Shown in pieces: positions 31,590 through 40,037 of a DNA stretch of 64,000 nucleotides. The translations under genes were made by a program, and so were the position numbers. Location of the stretch: NCBI GenBank assembly GCA_020633555.1, contig JACKDL010000001.1, positions 62,001 through 126,000 on the forward strand. Direction: 5' to 3'. The notes below the pieces were generated by a model. That model did no database searches. It saw only the letters and a program-made list of their open reading frames with translations, and was not told the DNA's origin. Numbering within the stretch: position 1 is the stretch's first letter; each line of letters starts with the position of its first letter. The DNA comes from Myxococcales bacterium (GTDB lineage Bacteria > Myxococcota_A > Bradymonadia > UBA7976 > UBA1532).

Positions 31590-34500
31590 TCAGCGGCGGT
31601 CGGCCTCGGCCCAGGCGGCCTGCCGCTCGAGGTAGGTGGCCCGCCGGTGGGGCGGCGCCGTCTCGAGCGCCCGCTCCAGGGCCTGCTGCGCGCCCGCCAG
31701 GTCACCGGCCTGCCGGCGCAGCACTGCCAGGGTGTCCCAGGCCGCGTCGGCGTCGGGCTCCAGGGCGACCGCCCGTGCGGCCAACGCCAGGGCCTCGGCC
31801 CGGGTCTGCGGGGCGTCGCGGAGCAGCCACGCCAGGTTGTTCAGGATGCGCGCCTGGTCGGGCGCGAGCGCCAGCGCCGCCCGGTAGGCCGCCACCGCCC
31901 GCTGCACCTCGCCCAGGTCGTTGGCCACGTCTCCCAGCAGGGCGTGGGCCTCGCGCCGGTCGGGGTGGGCCCGGGCCATGGCCTGCGCCGCCTGGAGCGC
32001 CGCCTGGCGATCGCCGGCCCGGCCCAGCGCGGCCACCAGCCGCTGGTGCAGCCGCAGGTCCTCGGGGTGGCGCTGTACCCCCCGGCTCAGGGCCGCCGCC
32101 GCGTCCTGGTGGCGCCCCTCGTCGGTCAGCAGCGCAGCGAGCATCAGGTGGGCGGCGGGCAGGGCGTCGGGCCGCGCCACCAGCGCCTCCAGGCTGGCCC
32201 GCGCCCCGGCATGATCGTCGGCGCGGAACAGGGCGGCCGACAGCAGCGCCAGCAGCCGCGGATCATCCACCTCGGCGGCCTGCGCCCGCTGCAGGGGGGC
32301 CACGGCCTCGCGGGGCCGCCCCGCGTGCACCAGGGCCTCGCCCGCCAGGAGCTGCAGCTCGCCGTTGCGCGGTTGCTCCTCGGCCATGGCCTTCAGGAAC
32401 CCGGCGCGGTCGAACCCCGGCGGCGGGTGCATCTCCAGGGGCCGCTGCACGGCCCGGTGGGCGGCGCGCAGGGCCAGCAGCAGGGCGACCCGATCGGTGG
32501 CGTCCAGGTGCCCACGGCTGAAGGTGATACGCGCGAGGATCTCGGCCGCCCCGTCCGAGCGCGCCTCCTGCACCTCGATGCGCACCGGCCCCTCGGCGCC
32601 GGCGTAGTCGACCACCGGCCAGTCGAAGCGGTAGCCGGGTGGCGGCCGCAGCACGAGGCGCCGCTCGATGACGCGCGGGCCCTCCGGCAGGGCGTCGGCC
32701 GCGAAGGCCGCCAGGGGCCCATCGGTCAGGAAGCTCAGGTCCAGGGGCAGCACCAGGGCGCCGTCCAGTCGTACACCGGCCAGGTCACGGTGGCGCAGTT
32801 CGCCCTTGAGCACCAAGGGCTCACCGGGCGCCTGCAACCCCCCCAGCGACACGGCGGGCAGCGACAGCCCCGCCCCGGCGAGCTGACCGGGCGCGCGCAG
32901 CAGCGCGTCCCGCGAGGCGGGGGGCAGCCGGATCAGCTTCTGCCGGGCGCTGCCGGCCAGGTCTCCACTGAAGGCCACCTCGGCCGCCAGGCGACCGCCG
33001 CCCGTGGGCGTGAGGTCATAGGCCAACACCTGCCGCATCGCGTGCAGCGGGGCGGCGGCCGGATCCCCCGCGGGGATCTGGCGCAGGCTACCCCCCTGGC
33101 CATCCACCACGAACGCCATCTGGCCTCGCAGGACGCCGGGCACGGCCTCCAGGGTGCCCAGGCCCGCGGTGGCGTCCAGCCACAGATCCAGGCTCGGCAC
33201 GTAGAGCACCACGTGGCTGAACTGCCCGGGCGAGGGGTGCGCCTCGATGAAGGCCCCCTGATCGCGCGGGCGCAGCAGGGCGGGGTAGGCGGGGATCTCC
33301 AGGGCCGCCAGCAGCGCCACCATCAGCGCCGTCATGTCCTTGCAGTCGCCCTTGCCCGACGTGAGCGTGTCGCCGGCGGGCCGCGGGCGGAACGCCCCGA
33401 CGCCGAACTCCAGCCCCAGGTAGGCGATCTCGGCCTCCACCGCCGCGTACACCGCCGCGACGCGGGCGCGCGGCGTGGCGGCCTGCGCGGCGATGGCGCG
33501 GGCCCGCGCCCGGATGGCCGGCGACGGCTGCGCCTGGGGCGCGAACAGGCCGTGATACCAGCGATCCACGGCGGCCCAGCTCGGCAGGCTCGACACGTAG
33601 ACGCCCGGCACCTCGTTGACCTTGGAGGCCTTCAACGCCTGCCCCGCCACGTCCCGGGCCACCCAGGCCCAGCGCGCTCGCCCGGGCGACGGCGTGGTCC
33701 GCGTGGGCTCGCCCAGGCCAGGCGCCCGCACGGCCAGCTTGAGCGCCGCCGGCATGTCGAGCACGTAGCGCACCTGCACGGTGGGCTCGGCGTTGGCCAG
33801 GATGTAGCCGTCCCACCAGGCGCCCGGCAGATCGGCCTGGGGCCGCCGGGTGATCACCTCGTAGTCGACGATGGCGCCGGGCTCCACCCCCGCGAAGGCC
33901 AGCACCAGCGTCCGGCCGTCGCCGTACAGGGGGGTGCCCGCGTGTGGGTTCTGCACCGACTGTCGATCGGGCCCCACGGGCAGCACCTGGCCGTCGGGCG
34001 TCAAGGTGCGCGCCACCCGGACCTCCGGCGGGTGGCTCGCGTGGAACGCGATGCGGGCCTCGGCGTGGTGCTCGCTCGCGTCCTGCCGGTGCACCAGCAC
34101 CGACCGACGGTGCACCACCTCGGCGATCCCCCGGGCGTCAACCACCACCTCTCGCTCATCGCGCAGCACCGTCGCCGGCCGCGCCGCGCTGCCCTCGGGC
34201 ACCTGGGCCGCCAGCTCGGCCAGCGTCGGATCCAGCGTCGCGGCGGGCCAGGGGACGGCGGGGGCCAGCAGGGCAGGGGCCCCCTCGGGCCCCACCAGGG
34301 CGCGCAGGGCCAGGCGGGCCCCGGGGTGCTCAGGCCAGCGAGCCAGCACCTGGGCATAGGTGCCGACGGCGCCGGCCGTGTCGCCGCCCTTCGCCTGCGC
34401 GCGGGCCAGCGCCAGCCACAGCGCTTGATCACCGGGCTGCGCCGCCAACGCCTGTTGGTAGGCGGCCAGCGCTGCGTCGTGATCGCCCGCCGCCAGCAAG

Positions 34501-36200
34501 GCCTCGGCCAGGCGCCCCTGGACCTCGCCGGCCGGTGCGCCGCCGCGCAGAGCGGCCTGGAAGGCCACCACGGCTTCGCGCACGCGCCCGAGGGCCATCA
34601 GGGTGTCCCCCAGGTGGCCCTGGATCTTCCCGGAGTCCGGCTGCTCGGCAGCCAACGCCTCCAGCAGCGGCAGCGCGTCGGCGGGCCGCCCCACCGCCCG
34701 GTAGGCGTGGCTCAGCCGCAGCCGAGCGCGCTGCGCCTTGGGGTGAGCCGCCAGGACGTCCTCCCACGCGGCGATGCCCTCCTCCGTCGCGCCCGTCATG
34801 AAGGTCAGCCGCGCCAGCTCATCGGCGTAGTCGGCCTGGCCCGGGGCTCGGGCCGAGGCGGCGGCCATGGCGGCGCGGGCCCCCTTCAGATCCTCGAGGC
34901 GCTCGCGGACCTCGGCGAGCGCGGCGTGAAGGGCGGCGGCGTCGGGCGCTCGGCTCAGGCCCCGCTCCAGCAAGGTCGCCCCGTGCGCGGGCCGGCCCCG
35001 CTCGGCGTGGAACCGGCCATAGGCGATCCAGGCGTCAGCGGCGGTCGGGTGCCGGGCCACGGCGTCCGCCAACTCGGCCTCGGCGGCCGCCAGGCGCCCG
35101 GCCTGCGTGAGTGATCCGGCGAGACGCAGGCGGACGCCGGGCTGGTCGTCCAACCGCAGCAGGGCATCGCGCACGGCCAGGCCCGCCTCGACGCGGCCCG
35201 CGGCCACCAGCGCCTCGAACTTGAGCAACAGGCACGGGGCCTGAGCGCCGTCGGTCTCCAGCAGCCGTTCGGCCCACGCCAGGGCCCGCAGGGGCGCCCC
35301 GCTGGCCAGCAGCGCCTGGCCCATGCGCAGCCCCAGATGGGGGTCGGCCGGGTGGCGACCCACGAGCAGGGACAGGTGGTCCAGGGCGGCGGCGTGGGCG
35401 CCGCGGGCCAGCAGCCGATCCGCCAGGGTCAGCCGGGCCCCTTCATGCCCTGGCGCCAGGAACACCGCCCGCCGCAGGGCCTGCAGCGCTTGCTCTGCGC
35501 GACCTGCCTGCTGCGCGGCGTGCGCCGCGAGCAGGTGCCCGTCCGGGTGGCTGAGATCGGCATGCAGGGCGCGGTGTACCAGCGCCTCGGCCGATGGGTG
35601 CCCAGCCGCCAGCGCCGCCCGCGCCTCGGCCCGAAGCGTCGCGGGGGCCTCGGCTCCCAGCCGGCGCGCCCGGTTCAGCCAGGGCTCCGCGGCCTGCGCG
35701 TGGCCGGCGTCCAGCCAACTCAGCGCCAAGGACGCCGCGGCCTCGGCGGCCAGGGGTCCGCTCCCGTTCGCGAGGGGCAGCAGGGCCCGTCGGGCGGCCT
35801 CGGGGGCCCGCAGGCGGCCTTGGGCCAGCCCCACCACCAGGGCGCAGGCTGGCTCGACCTGACAGGCCTGGGCGGTCCGCAGCGCCTGGCCCGGGTCGGC
35901 GTCCAGCTCGGCCCGGGCAAGCTGCGCGGCATAGCCGGGCGGGCGCTCCGGGCGGGCCGCCAGGTGGGTGGCCACCGCGGCGCTCTGCCCCAGGGCCCGC
36001 GCCGCCTGCCGGAGGCACCGATGGCCCAGGGGATCCGCGGGGACCTGATCAACCCGTGCCTGGCAAGCCCGCAGCCGGGCGGTCTCAGCCCCGACCGGCG
36101 GGCGGAAGGCGGGCTGTGCGGCGCCACAGCCCGCCGCGGCGACGGGCAGCCCAAGCCACAGGGGCAGCCAGATCCAGCGGGGGTCGGCGCGCTTGCTCAT
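31590..36200 (-). CDS. Large TPR / DUF3857 / transglutaminase-like lipoprotein
   Basis: 1536 aa. Lipoprotein signal 'LGLPVAAAGCG' (Cys near residue 25). TPR arrays occupy about residues 40-640, for example 'GHLGDTLMALGRVREAVVAF'. Then follow a DUF3857-type beta domain (about 675-830, beginning 'EREVVVDARGIAEVVHRRSV') and a transglutaminase-like core with Cys at about 952 ('SGKGDCKDMTALMVALLAAL'), His at about 996 ('FSHVVLYV') and Asp in 'LDATAGLG', the full triad. More TPRs close the protein (about 1240-1536). Similar DUF3857-transglutaminase proteins occur in periplasmic peptide or envelope processing; the substrate is unknown. Its ATG overlaps the stop of the BNR-repeat gene (ATGA). Confidence 0.9.
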   Translation of the reverse strand: MSKRADPRWIWLPLWLGLPVAAAGCGAAQPAFRPPVGAETARLRACQARVDQVPADPLGHRCLRQAARALGQSAAVATHLAARPERPPGYAAQLARAELDADPGQALRTAQACQVEPACALVVGLAQGRLRAPEAARRALLPLANGSGPLAAEAAASLALSWLDAGHAQAAEPWLNRARRLGAEAPATLRAEARAALAAGHPSAEALVHRALHADLSHPDGHLLAAHAAQQAGRAEQALQALRRAVFLAPGHEGARLTLADRLLARGAHAAALDHLSLLVGRHPADPHLGLRMGQALLASGAPLRALAWAERLLETDGAQAPCLLLKFEALVAAGRVEAGLAVRDALLRLDDQPGVRLRLAGSLTQAGRLAAAEAELADAVARHPTAADAWIAYGRFHAERGRPAHGATLLERGLSRAPDAAALHAALAEVRERLEDLKGARAAMAAASARAPGQADYADELARLTFMTGATEEGIAAWEDVLAAHPKAQRARLRLSHAYRAVGRPADALPLLEALAAEQPDSGKIQGHLGDTLMALGRVREAVVAFQAALRGGAPAGEVQGRLAEALLAAGDHDAALAAYQQALAAQPGDQALWLALARAQAKGGDTAGAVGTYAQVLARWPEHPGARLALRALVGPEGAPALLAPAVPWPAATLDPTLAELAAQVPEGSAARPATVLRDEREVVVDARGIAEVVHRRSVLVHRQDASEHHAEARIAFHASHPPEVRVARTLTPDGQVLPVGPDRQSVQNPHAGTPLYGDGRTLVLAFAGVEPGAIVDYEVITRRPQADLPGAWWDGYILANAEPTVQVRYVLDMPAALKLAVRAPGLGEPTRTTPSPGRARWAWVARDVAGQALKASKVNEVPGVYVSSLPSWAAVDRWYHGLFAPQAQPSPAIRARARAIAAQAATPRARVAAVYAAVEAEIAYLGLEFGVGAFRPRPAGDTLTSGKGDCKDMTALMVALLAALEIPAYPALLRPRDQGAFIEAHPSPGQFSHVVLYVPSLDLWLDATAGLGTLEAVPGVLRGQMAFVVDGQGGSLRQIPAGDPAAAPLHAMRQVLAYDLTPTGGGRLAAEVAFSGDLAGSARQKLIRLPPASRDALLRAPGQLAGAGLSLPAVSLGGLQAPGEPLVLKGELRHRDLAGVRLDGALVLPLDLSFLTDGPLAAFAADALPEGPRVIERRLVLRPPPGYRFDWPVVDYAGAEGPVRIEVQEARSDGAAEILARITFSRGHLDATDRVALLLALRAAHRAVQRPLEMHPPPGFDRAGFLKAMAEEQPRNGELQLLAGEALVHAGRPREAVAPLQRAQAAEVDDPRLLALLSAALFRADDHAGARASLEALVARPDALPAAHLMLAALLTDEGRHQDAAAALSRGVQRHPEDLRLHQRLVAALGRAGDRQAALQAAQAMARAHPDRREAHALLGDVANDLGEVQRAVAAYRAALALAPDQARILNNLAWLLRDAPQTRAEALALAARAVALEPDADAAWDTLAVLRRQAGDLAGAQQALERALETAPPHRRATYLERQAAWAEADRR

Positions 36201-37522
36201 GACCCTTGGATGGCCGAGCGCCGTCGGCGGTCACGGCGGAAGAGCAGCAGCAGGCAGAGGAAGACCCAGTCATCACCGCGCCCGGTGCCGATCGTGCGGC
36301 AGCCGGAGCCGACCCGGGCGCGGCTCACCTCGCCGCCATCCTCGCCGGGCCCGCGATCCGCCGGAGCCCCACCATCGGCAGCGCCTTGGCACTGCCGATC
36401 CGCCGGGTCGCACTGCGCACCGCAGATCTGCCCCGTGGGCGACGCGGCGGGGCAGTCCAGCCCGCCCGCGATGGCCGAGTAGGCCGGCAGCGCCGCCTGC
36501 CAGGTCGCCCCCGCGTCGGCGGAGCGTCCGATCACCCAGGGCAGGGGATTGCCCCGCAGGCAGCCCCACAGATCGCCCGTCTGCGGGTGAACCGCCAGGC
36601 AGCCCAGCGTGCCGGGTGGCGCGAGGTTCTCCCAGTGCACACCGCCGTCTGCCGACCGCCACAAGCCCGTGAAGGGGCCGCTGAGCCACAGCCGCCCGCC
36701 GGGCGCTGCAGCCAACGACTCCGGCACATCGCCCGGCGTGGTGAGCAGCACGCGCCACGTGGCGCCCCCATCCCGGCTGACCGCCAGGTGACCGTCGGGG
36801 AACAGCTCCAGGGCGGCAAAGACCGTGTGGGGGTCGTCCGGGCTCACCCCCAGCAGGCGGACCTCATCCATGCGGGGGGCCGCCCCCTCGAACTGCCAGG
36901 CGAGGGCCTCGAAGCGCGCCCCTCCGTCGGTGGACCGCGCGGCCCCGCTGCCGTGGCTCAGGTAGATCGTCGCGGGCGCCGAGGGCGCGCGGACCATCGA
37001 GCGCACCGGCGAAGGCAGCGCAAGCCCGGCGCCCCGCCAGGTCCGCCCGCCGTCCTCCGTGCGGAACACGTCGTTGACCACGGCCAGCGAGGCGGTCGCG
37101 GCGAGGACCACCTCGGGGCGGGTGGGGTGAGGCAGCACCGGTCCGATGAAGTGATCCGCCAGCGGGCCCACCACCGGCTCGAAGCGGCAACCGGCGTCCT
37201 CGGACCGGTACAGCCGCTCGCGGGTGGCGGTCAGCCAGACCCGCCCGTCGGCCGACACCGGCGCGGCGGCTCGCAAGCCCGCCGTCAGGCTCAGGCCGTC
37301 ATCGCACAGCCACAGGAAGTCCCGCTGGGGCTGCTCGAGCAGCAGCCCCATCTCGTCCACCACCCAGGCCTGACCCTGGGCCGCCAGCGGGAAGTCGATC
37401 CGCCAGACCCGTGGGTCGCCCTCATGGGCGTGGGCCGATCCACACACCAGCCCGCCCAGGGTCATTCCAAGGGCCACGGCCAGGGTGGCGACGCGCTTCC
37501 GTCGGGCAGGGGGGTGATCCAC
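36197..37522 (-). CDS. BNR/Asp-box propeller protein with MYXO-CTERM-like tail
   Basis: 441 aa, GTG start at 37522 with a possible AGGATGG site. Signal peptide ends 'GSAHAH'. Asp-box repeats typical of sortilin/sialidase propellers recur: 'YRSEDAGCRFEPVVG', 'FRTEDGGRTWRGAG', 'ARSTDGGARFEALA', 'VSRDGGATWRVLL', 'WRSADGGVHWENL' and 'GRSADAGATWQAAL'. After a Gly/Asp-rich linker with several cysteines ('CGAQCDPADRQC') the C-terminus is 'GSGCRTIGTGRGDDW', then a hydrophobic stretch and 'FRRDRRRR'. This GC-R/hydrophobic/basic layout is that of MYXO-CTERM sorting tails. The protein is therefore probably processed and attached to the cell surface. Confidence 0.85.
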   Translation of the reverse strand: MDHPPARRKRVATLAVALGMTLGGLVCGSAHAHEGDPRVWRIDFPLAAQGQAWVVDEMGLLLEQPQRDFLWLCDDGLSLTAGLRAAAPVSADGRVWLTATRERLYRSEDAGCRFEPVVGPLADHFIGPVLPHPTRPEVVLAATASLAVVNDVFRTEDGGRTWRGAGLALPSPVRSMVRAPSAPATIYLSHGSGAARSTDGGARFEALAWQFEGAAPRMDEVRLLGVSPDDPHTVFAALELFPDGHLAVSRDGGATWRVLLTTPGDVPESLAAAPGGRLWLSGPFTGLWRSADGGVHWENLAPPGTLGCLAVHPQTGDLWGCLRGNPLPWVIGRSADAGATWQAALPAYSAIAGGLDCPAASPTGQICGAQCDPADRQCQGAADGGAPADRGPGEDGGEVSRARVGSGCRTIGTGRGDDWVFLCLLLLFRRDRRRRSAIQGS

Positions 37523-37602
37523 AATGCCATCCTAATGGGCGGCCGCGGCCGTTCCCACGCGAACTTCCGGCGTGACCAGGCAGCGGCAAGGTGAGGGCGG
37601 TG

Positions 37603-38301
37603 ATGGTGAAGCAGGCGTTGAACCTTGGGCTGCTGGCCCTCGCCTCGGGCTGTGCGGGGACGGTGACCCTCAACGACACCTACTCGGGGACCTGCGACAG
37701 CGAGCACGCGCGGTGCCTGAAGGACCGCTGCGCCGACCTGCGCGACACGCGCGACTGCAGCCTCGCCTGCGACTTCGAGGCCCGCATCTGCCAGCGCGAC
37801 CAGAAGGGCGAGGTGGCCGCGGGCCGCCGCCTCAGCGAGGACAAGGCGCTGCTCGTCGACCTCATGGGCGACAAGATCCGGTGGTCCAGCGCGGTGACGG
37901 TGACCACGGGCGGCGAGATCCGGCCCTGGAAGGACAGCCGGGCGCTGCAGCCGGGGGCCTTCCTGAAGATCGACTTCCAACTCCCGGCCGACGTGCGCTT
38001 CGGCGAGCTGCACCTGCTGCACGCGCCGGGCGGGGAGGGCGTGGGCTGCTTCATCACCATGACGGTGAACGAGAAGCCGCTGGTGGGCCGCTACGCGCCG
38101 CCGCGGACCCAGCAGGGTGCCCTGCGTCGCGAGACCTGGGACCTGGCGCGCTTCCTCGAGGTGGGCAGCAAGACCCCGCAGACCGTGTCGCTGTTCGTCT
38201 TCAACAACAACACGGCGGGAAGCCAGGTGCCTTACCTGCTGGGCGGCATCGAGCTGTACTACAAGGCCATGGAAGAGCAGGCGCCACCGGCTGCGGAGTA
38301 G
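37603..38301 (+). CDS. Lipoprotein with cysteine-rich N-terminus
   Basis: 232 aa from the ATG at 37603; an in-frame GTG at 37591 is possible. Signal and lipobox 'LGLLALASGCAG' (Cys17). The mature N-terminus holds several cysteines ('CDSEHARCLKDRCADL', 'CSLACDFEARICQ') that probably pair. The rest is a beta-rich domain with jelly-roll-like strands ('LKIDFQLPADVRFGELHLLH', 'TVSLFVFNNNTAGSQVPYLL'). Family not recognised; no enzyme motif. It lies alone on the plus strand, divergent from the BNR gene and convergent with the lipoprotein behind it. Confidence 0.78.
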   Translation: MVKQALNLGLLALASGCAGTVTLNDTYSGTCDSEHARCLKDRCADLRDTRDCSLACDFEARICQRDQKGEVAAGRRLSEDKALLVDLMGDKIRWSSAVTVTTGGEIRPWKDSRALQPGAFLKIDFQLPADVRFGELHLLHAPGGEGVGCFITMTVNEKPLVGRYAPPRTQQGALRRETWDLARFLEVGSKTPQTVSLFVFNNNTAGSQVPYLLGGIELYYKAMEEQAPPAAE

Positions 38302-38302
38302 G

Positions 38303-38327
38303 CGGGCCGTCGCGCCTCAGCGGCCCG
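38303..38327. terminator. Hairpin between convergent genes
   Basis: Inverted repeat CGGGCCG (38303-38309) and CGGCCCG (38321-38327) with an 11-nt loop. It lies across the end of the plus lipoprotein gene and the 3' end of the opposing gene, where a two-way terminator would be expected. No T-run follows. Confidence 0.4.
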
Positions 38328-39498
38328 TCTCGTACTGGTCCACCACCCACCGGGCGGGTCCCAGGGCCGTGTCGCCCGGGGTCAGCTCGATGCGGTTGCC
38401 GCCGGGATCCAGCAACCACAACGACCGCACAGGGGGGTCGCCCACCTCGCTGGTATACAGGATCGACCCCGCCGGCCCCCGCCCGGCCGCAGCGTCCGGG
38501 AAGCGCTCCGAGCCCACCACCGCCGCCCCGCTGGCGTCGGGGTAGGTCTCCAGGGCCAGCAAGGTGTTCGACAAGTTCGCCGTGGCCCCTGTGGTGCAGG
38601 TCTCTTGCCCGCGCAAGAGGGCGTTCAGGTCGAAGCCCACCCGCATCAGGTCAAAGTGCCCGTCGGGGCCCACCGGCTTGCCGGCCACGTTTCGGCTGAA
38701 CACCACCTGATCCAGAGCGCCGTTGAAGCTGGGCGCGTGATCCCCCAGCCGCAGCCCCGCGGTGGGGGTCAAGGCCGGATCGCCATCGCTCAGCCGGCAG
38801 TGATTGCCGTCCGTCTCGCCCACCCACACCTCGGGCTTCACCCCGCAGGTCCCGCCCTCGCACACAGTGCGGTCCACCACATAGGCGAACACAGGCGTGC
38901 GCACGGCAGGGAAGACGTCCCGGGTGGGCTCGTCGTGGGGATCCACCCGCAGCAGCTCCTCGGGGCCACCCGGCGTCGTGAGCGAGCTGGCCACATAGAC
39001 GTGGCTGGGCTCACCCCCGCACGCCATGGCGTAGATCACCCGCGTGTCGTCCAGCCAGCCCACGCCCCCGATGCCCGCGTCGCAGCCCTCGGGCGACACC
39101 CGCCGCTCCGACAGGTCGCGCACGTCCAGGACCCACACCTCGCGCGGCGCGCCGGCGGGCTCCGCCACGGCCACCAGGGTCCGCGCGTCGGGGCTCACCG
39201 CGTGAACGCCCCAAGGGCCGGCCCGGTCCGTCAGCCGCTGCTGCAGGCCGCCGTTGATGTCGGCCGAGAACAGGTGGCCCGCGCGGGCGAACGTCAGCAC
39301 GCCGCCCACGTTCTGCCGGCTCACCGGTGGCAGCCCGCCATCGGCCCTGCCGCCGCCGCCCGCACCGCCCACCCCGCCTGCGCCGCCCCCGCCCCCCGCG
39401 CCGGCGTCGACCGTTGCCTCGCCGCCGTCGTCACAGCCCGGTGCGCTCAACCCCGCCACCCCGGCCAGCCCGGCCGCCAACACCCACCCGCGCGTCAT
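38317..39498 (-). CDS. TolB/WD40-like propeller lipoprotein
   Basis: 393 aa. ATG at 39498 overlaps the upstream stop (ATGA). Lipobox 'GLSAPGCDDGG' (Cys22) and a Gly/Ala-rich linker (about 25-60). The remainder has repeats like TolB-type propeller blades: 'FSADINGGLQQRLTDRAGPW', 'VHAVSPDARTLVAVAEPAG', 'DHAPSFNGALDQVVFSRNV' and 'SLWLLDPGGNRIELTPGDTA'. Probably an outer-membrane- or periplasm-facing binding protein. No Tol genes are close, so a TolB role is not suggested. Confidence 0.78.
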   Translation of the reverse strand: MTRGWVLAAGLAGVAGLSAPGCDDGGEATVDAGAGGGGGAGGVGGAGGGGRADGGLPPVSRQNVGGVLTFARAGHLFSADINGGLQQRLTDRAGPWGVHAVSPDARTLVAVAEPAGAPREVWVLDVRDLSERRVSPEGCDAGIGGVGWLDDTRVIYAMACGGEPSHVYVASSLTTPGGPEELLRVDPHDEPTRDVFPAVRTPVFAYVVDRTVCEGGTCGVKPEVWVGETDGNHCRLSDGDPALTPTAGLRLGDHAPSFNGALDQVVFSRNVAGKPVGPDGHFDLMRVGFDLNALLRGQETCTTGATANLSNTLLALETYPDASGAAVVGSERFPDAAAGRGPAGSILYTSEVGDPPVRSLWLLDPGGNRIELTPGDTALGPARWVVDQYETGR

Positions 39499-40037
39499 GG
39501 GGCCTCCAGCCCGTCCAGGGCCGCGTCCAGGGGCGCCCGCTCGGGCCCCCCGCAGGCGGCCCGGTGGCGCGCCGCCACCACCGCCAGCAGTGTGTTCACC
39601 CGGGTCAGGTCCAGCACGGCCGCGCCCGGCACCCGCTGCACGACCTCGTCGTCGGTCAGCTCGGCGAAGTTCAGCCCGCACCACCGCGCGCCCTCTTCCG
39701 TGAGCACGAGCGGACCGTGTGTCCGGCAGATGATGGGGCGGGCCGCGTAGGCGTCGCAGGCGCCGGCGTCGTCCAGGAACACACAGCGGTCACCCGCGAT
39801 GACATCGGGGTGGGCCCGGCGGGCTTTGAGCGTGGCCTGTCTGGAGGGGGGGAGGGTGCGCACATGGGCCCGGAGCGCCTCAACCTCGACGCCGAAGGCC
39901 GATCGGCGCAGGCGGCAGCAGCCGTCGCAGCCACGACGGCACACGAGCCAAGCCGCCTGACCCTCCTCGGCCGCGGCGGCGAAGCCGTCCACCCGATCGC
40001 GGACGGCGCGGTACTCCGTCAGGGGATCGGGGCTCAC
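39495..40037 (-). CDS. YkgJ-family cysteine cluster protein
   Basis: 180 aa, GTG start overlapping the previous stop (GTGA). The cysteine pattern of the zinc/iron-binding YkgJ (UPF0153) family is present: 'CRRGCDGCCRL' near the N-terminus, 'DRCVFLDDAGACDAYAARP' and 'ICRTHGP' in the middle. The molecular role of the family is not known. It sits between two lipoprotein genes in a row of overlapping genes. Confidence 0.9.
   Translation of the reverse strand: MSPDPLTEYRAVRDRVDGFAAAAEEGQAAWLVCRRGCDGCCRLRRSAFGVEVEALRAHVRTLPPSRQATLKARRAHPDVIAGDRCVFLDDAGACDAYAARPIICRTHGPLVLTEEGARWCGLNFAELTDDEVVQRVPGAAVLDLTRVNTLLAVVAARHRAACGGPERAPLDAALDGLEAP

Noticed and set aside
38317..39498. TolB of a Tol-Pal system
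   Set aside because: It has TolB-like blades but also a lipobox and a glycine-rich linker, and no tolQ, tolR, tolA or pal gene is nearby.
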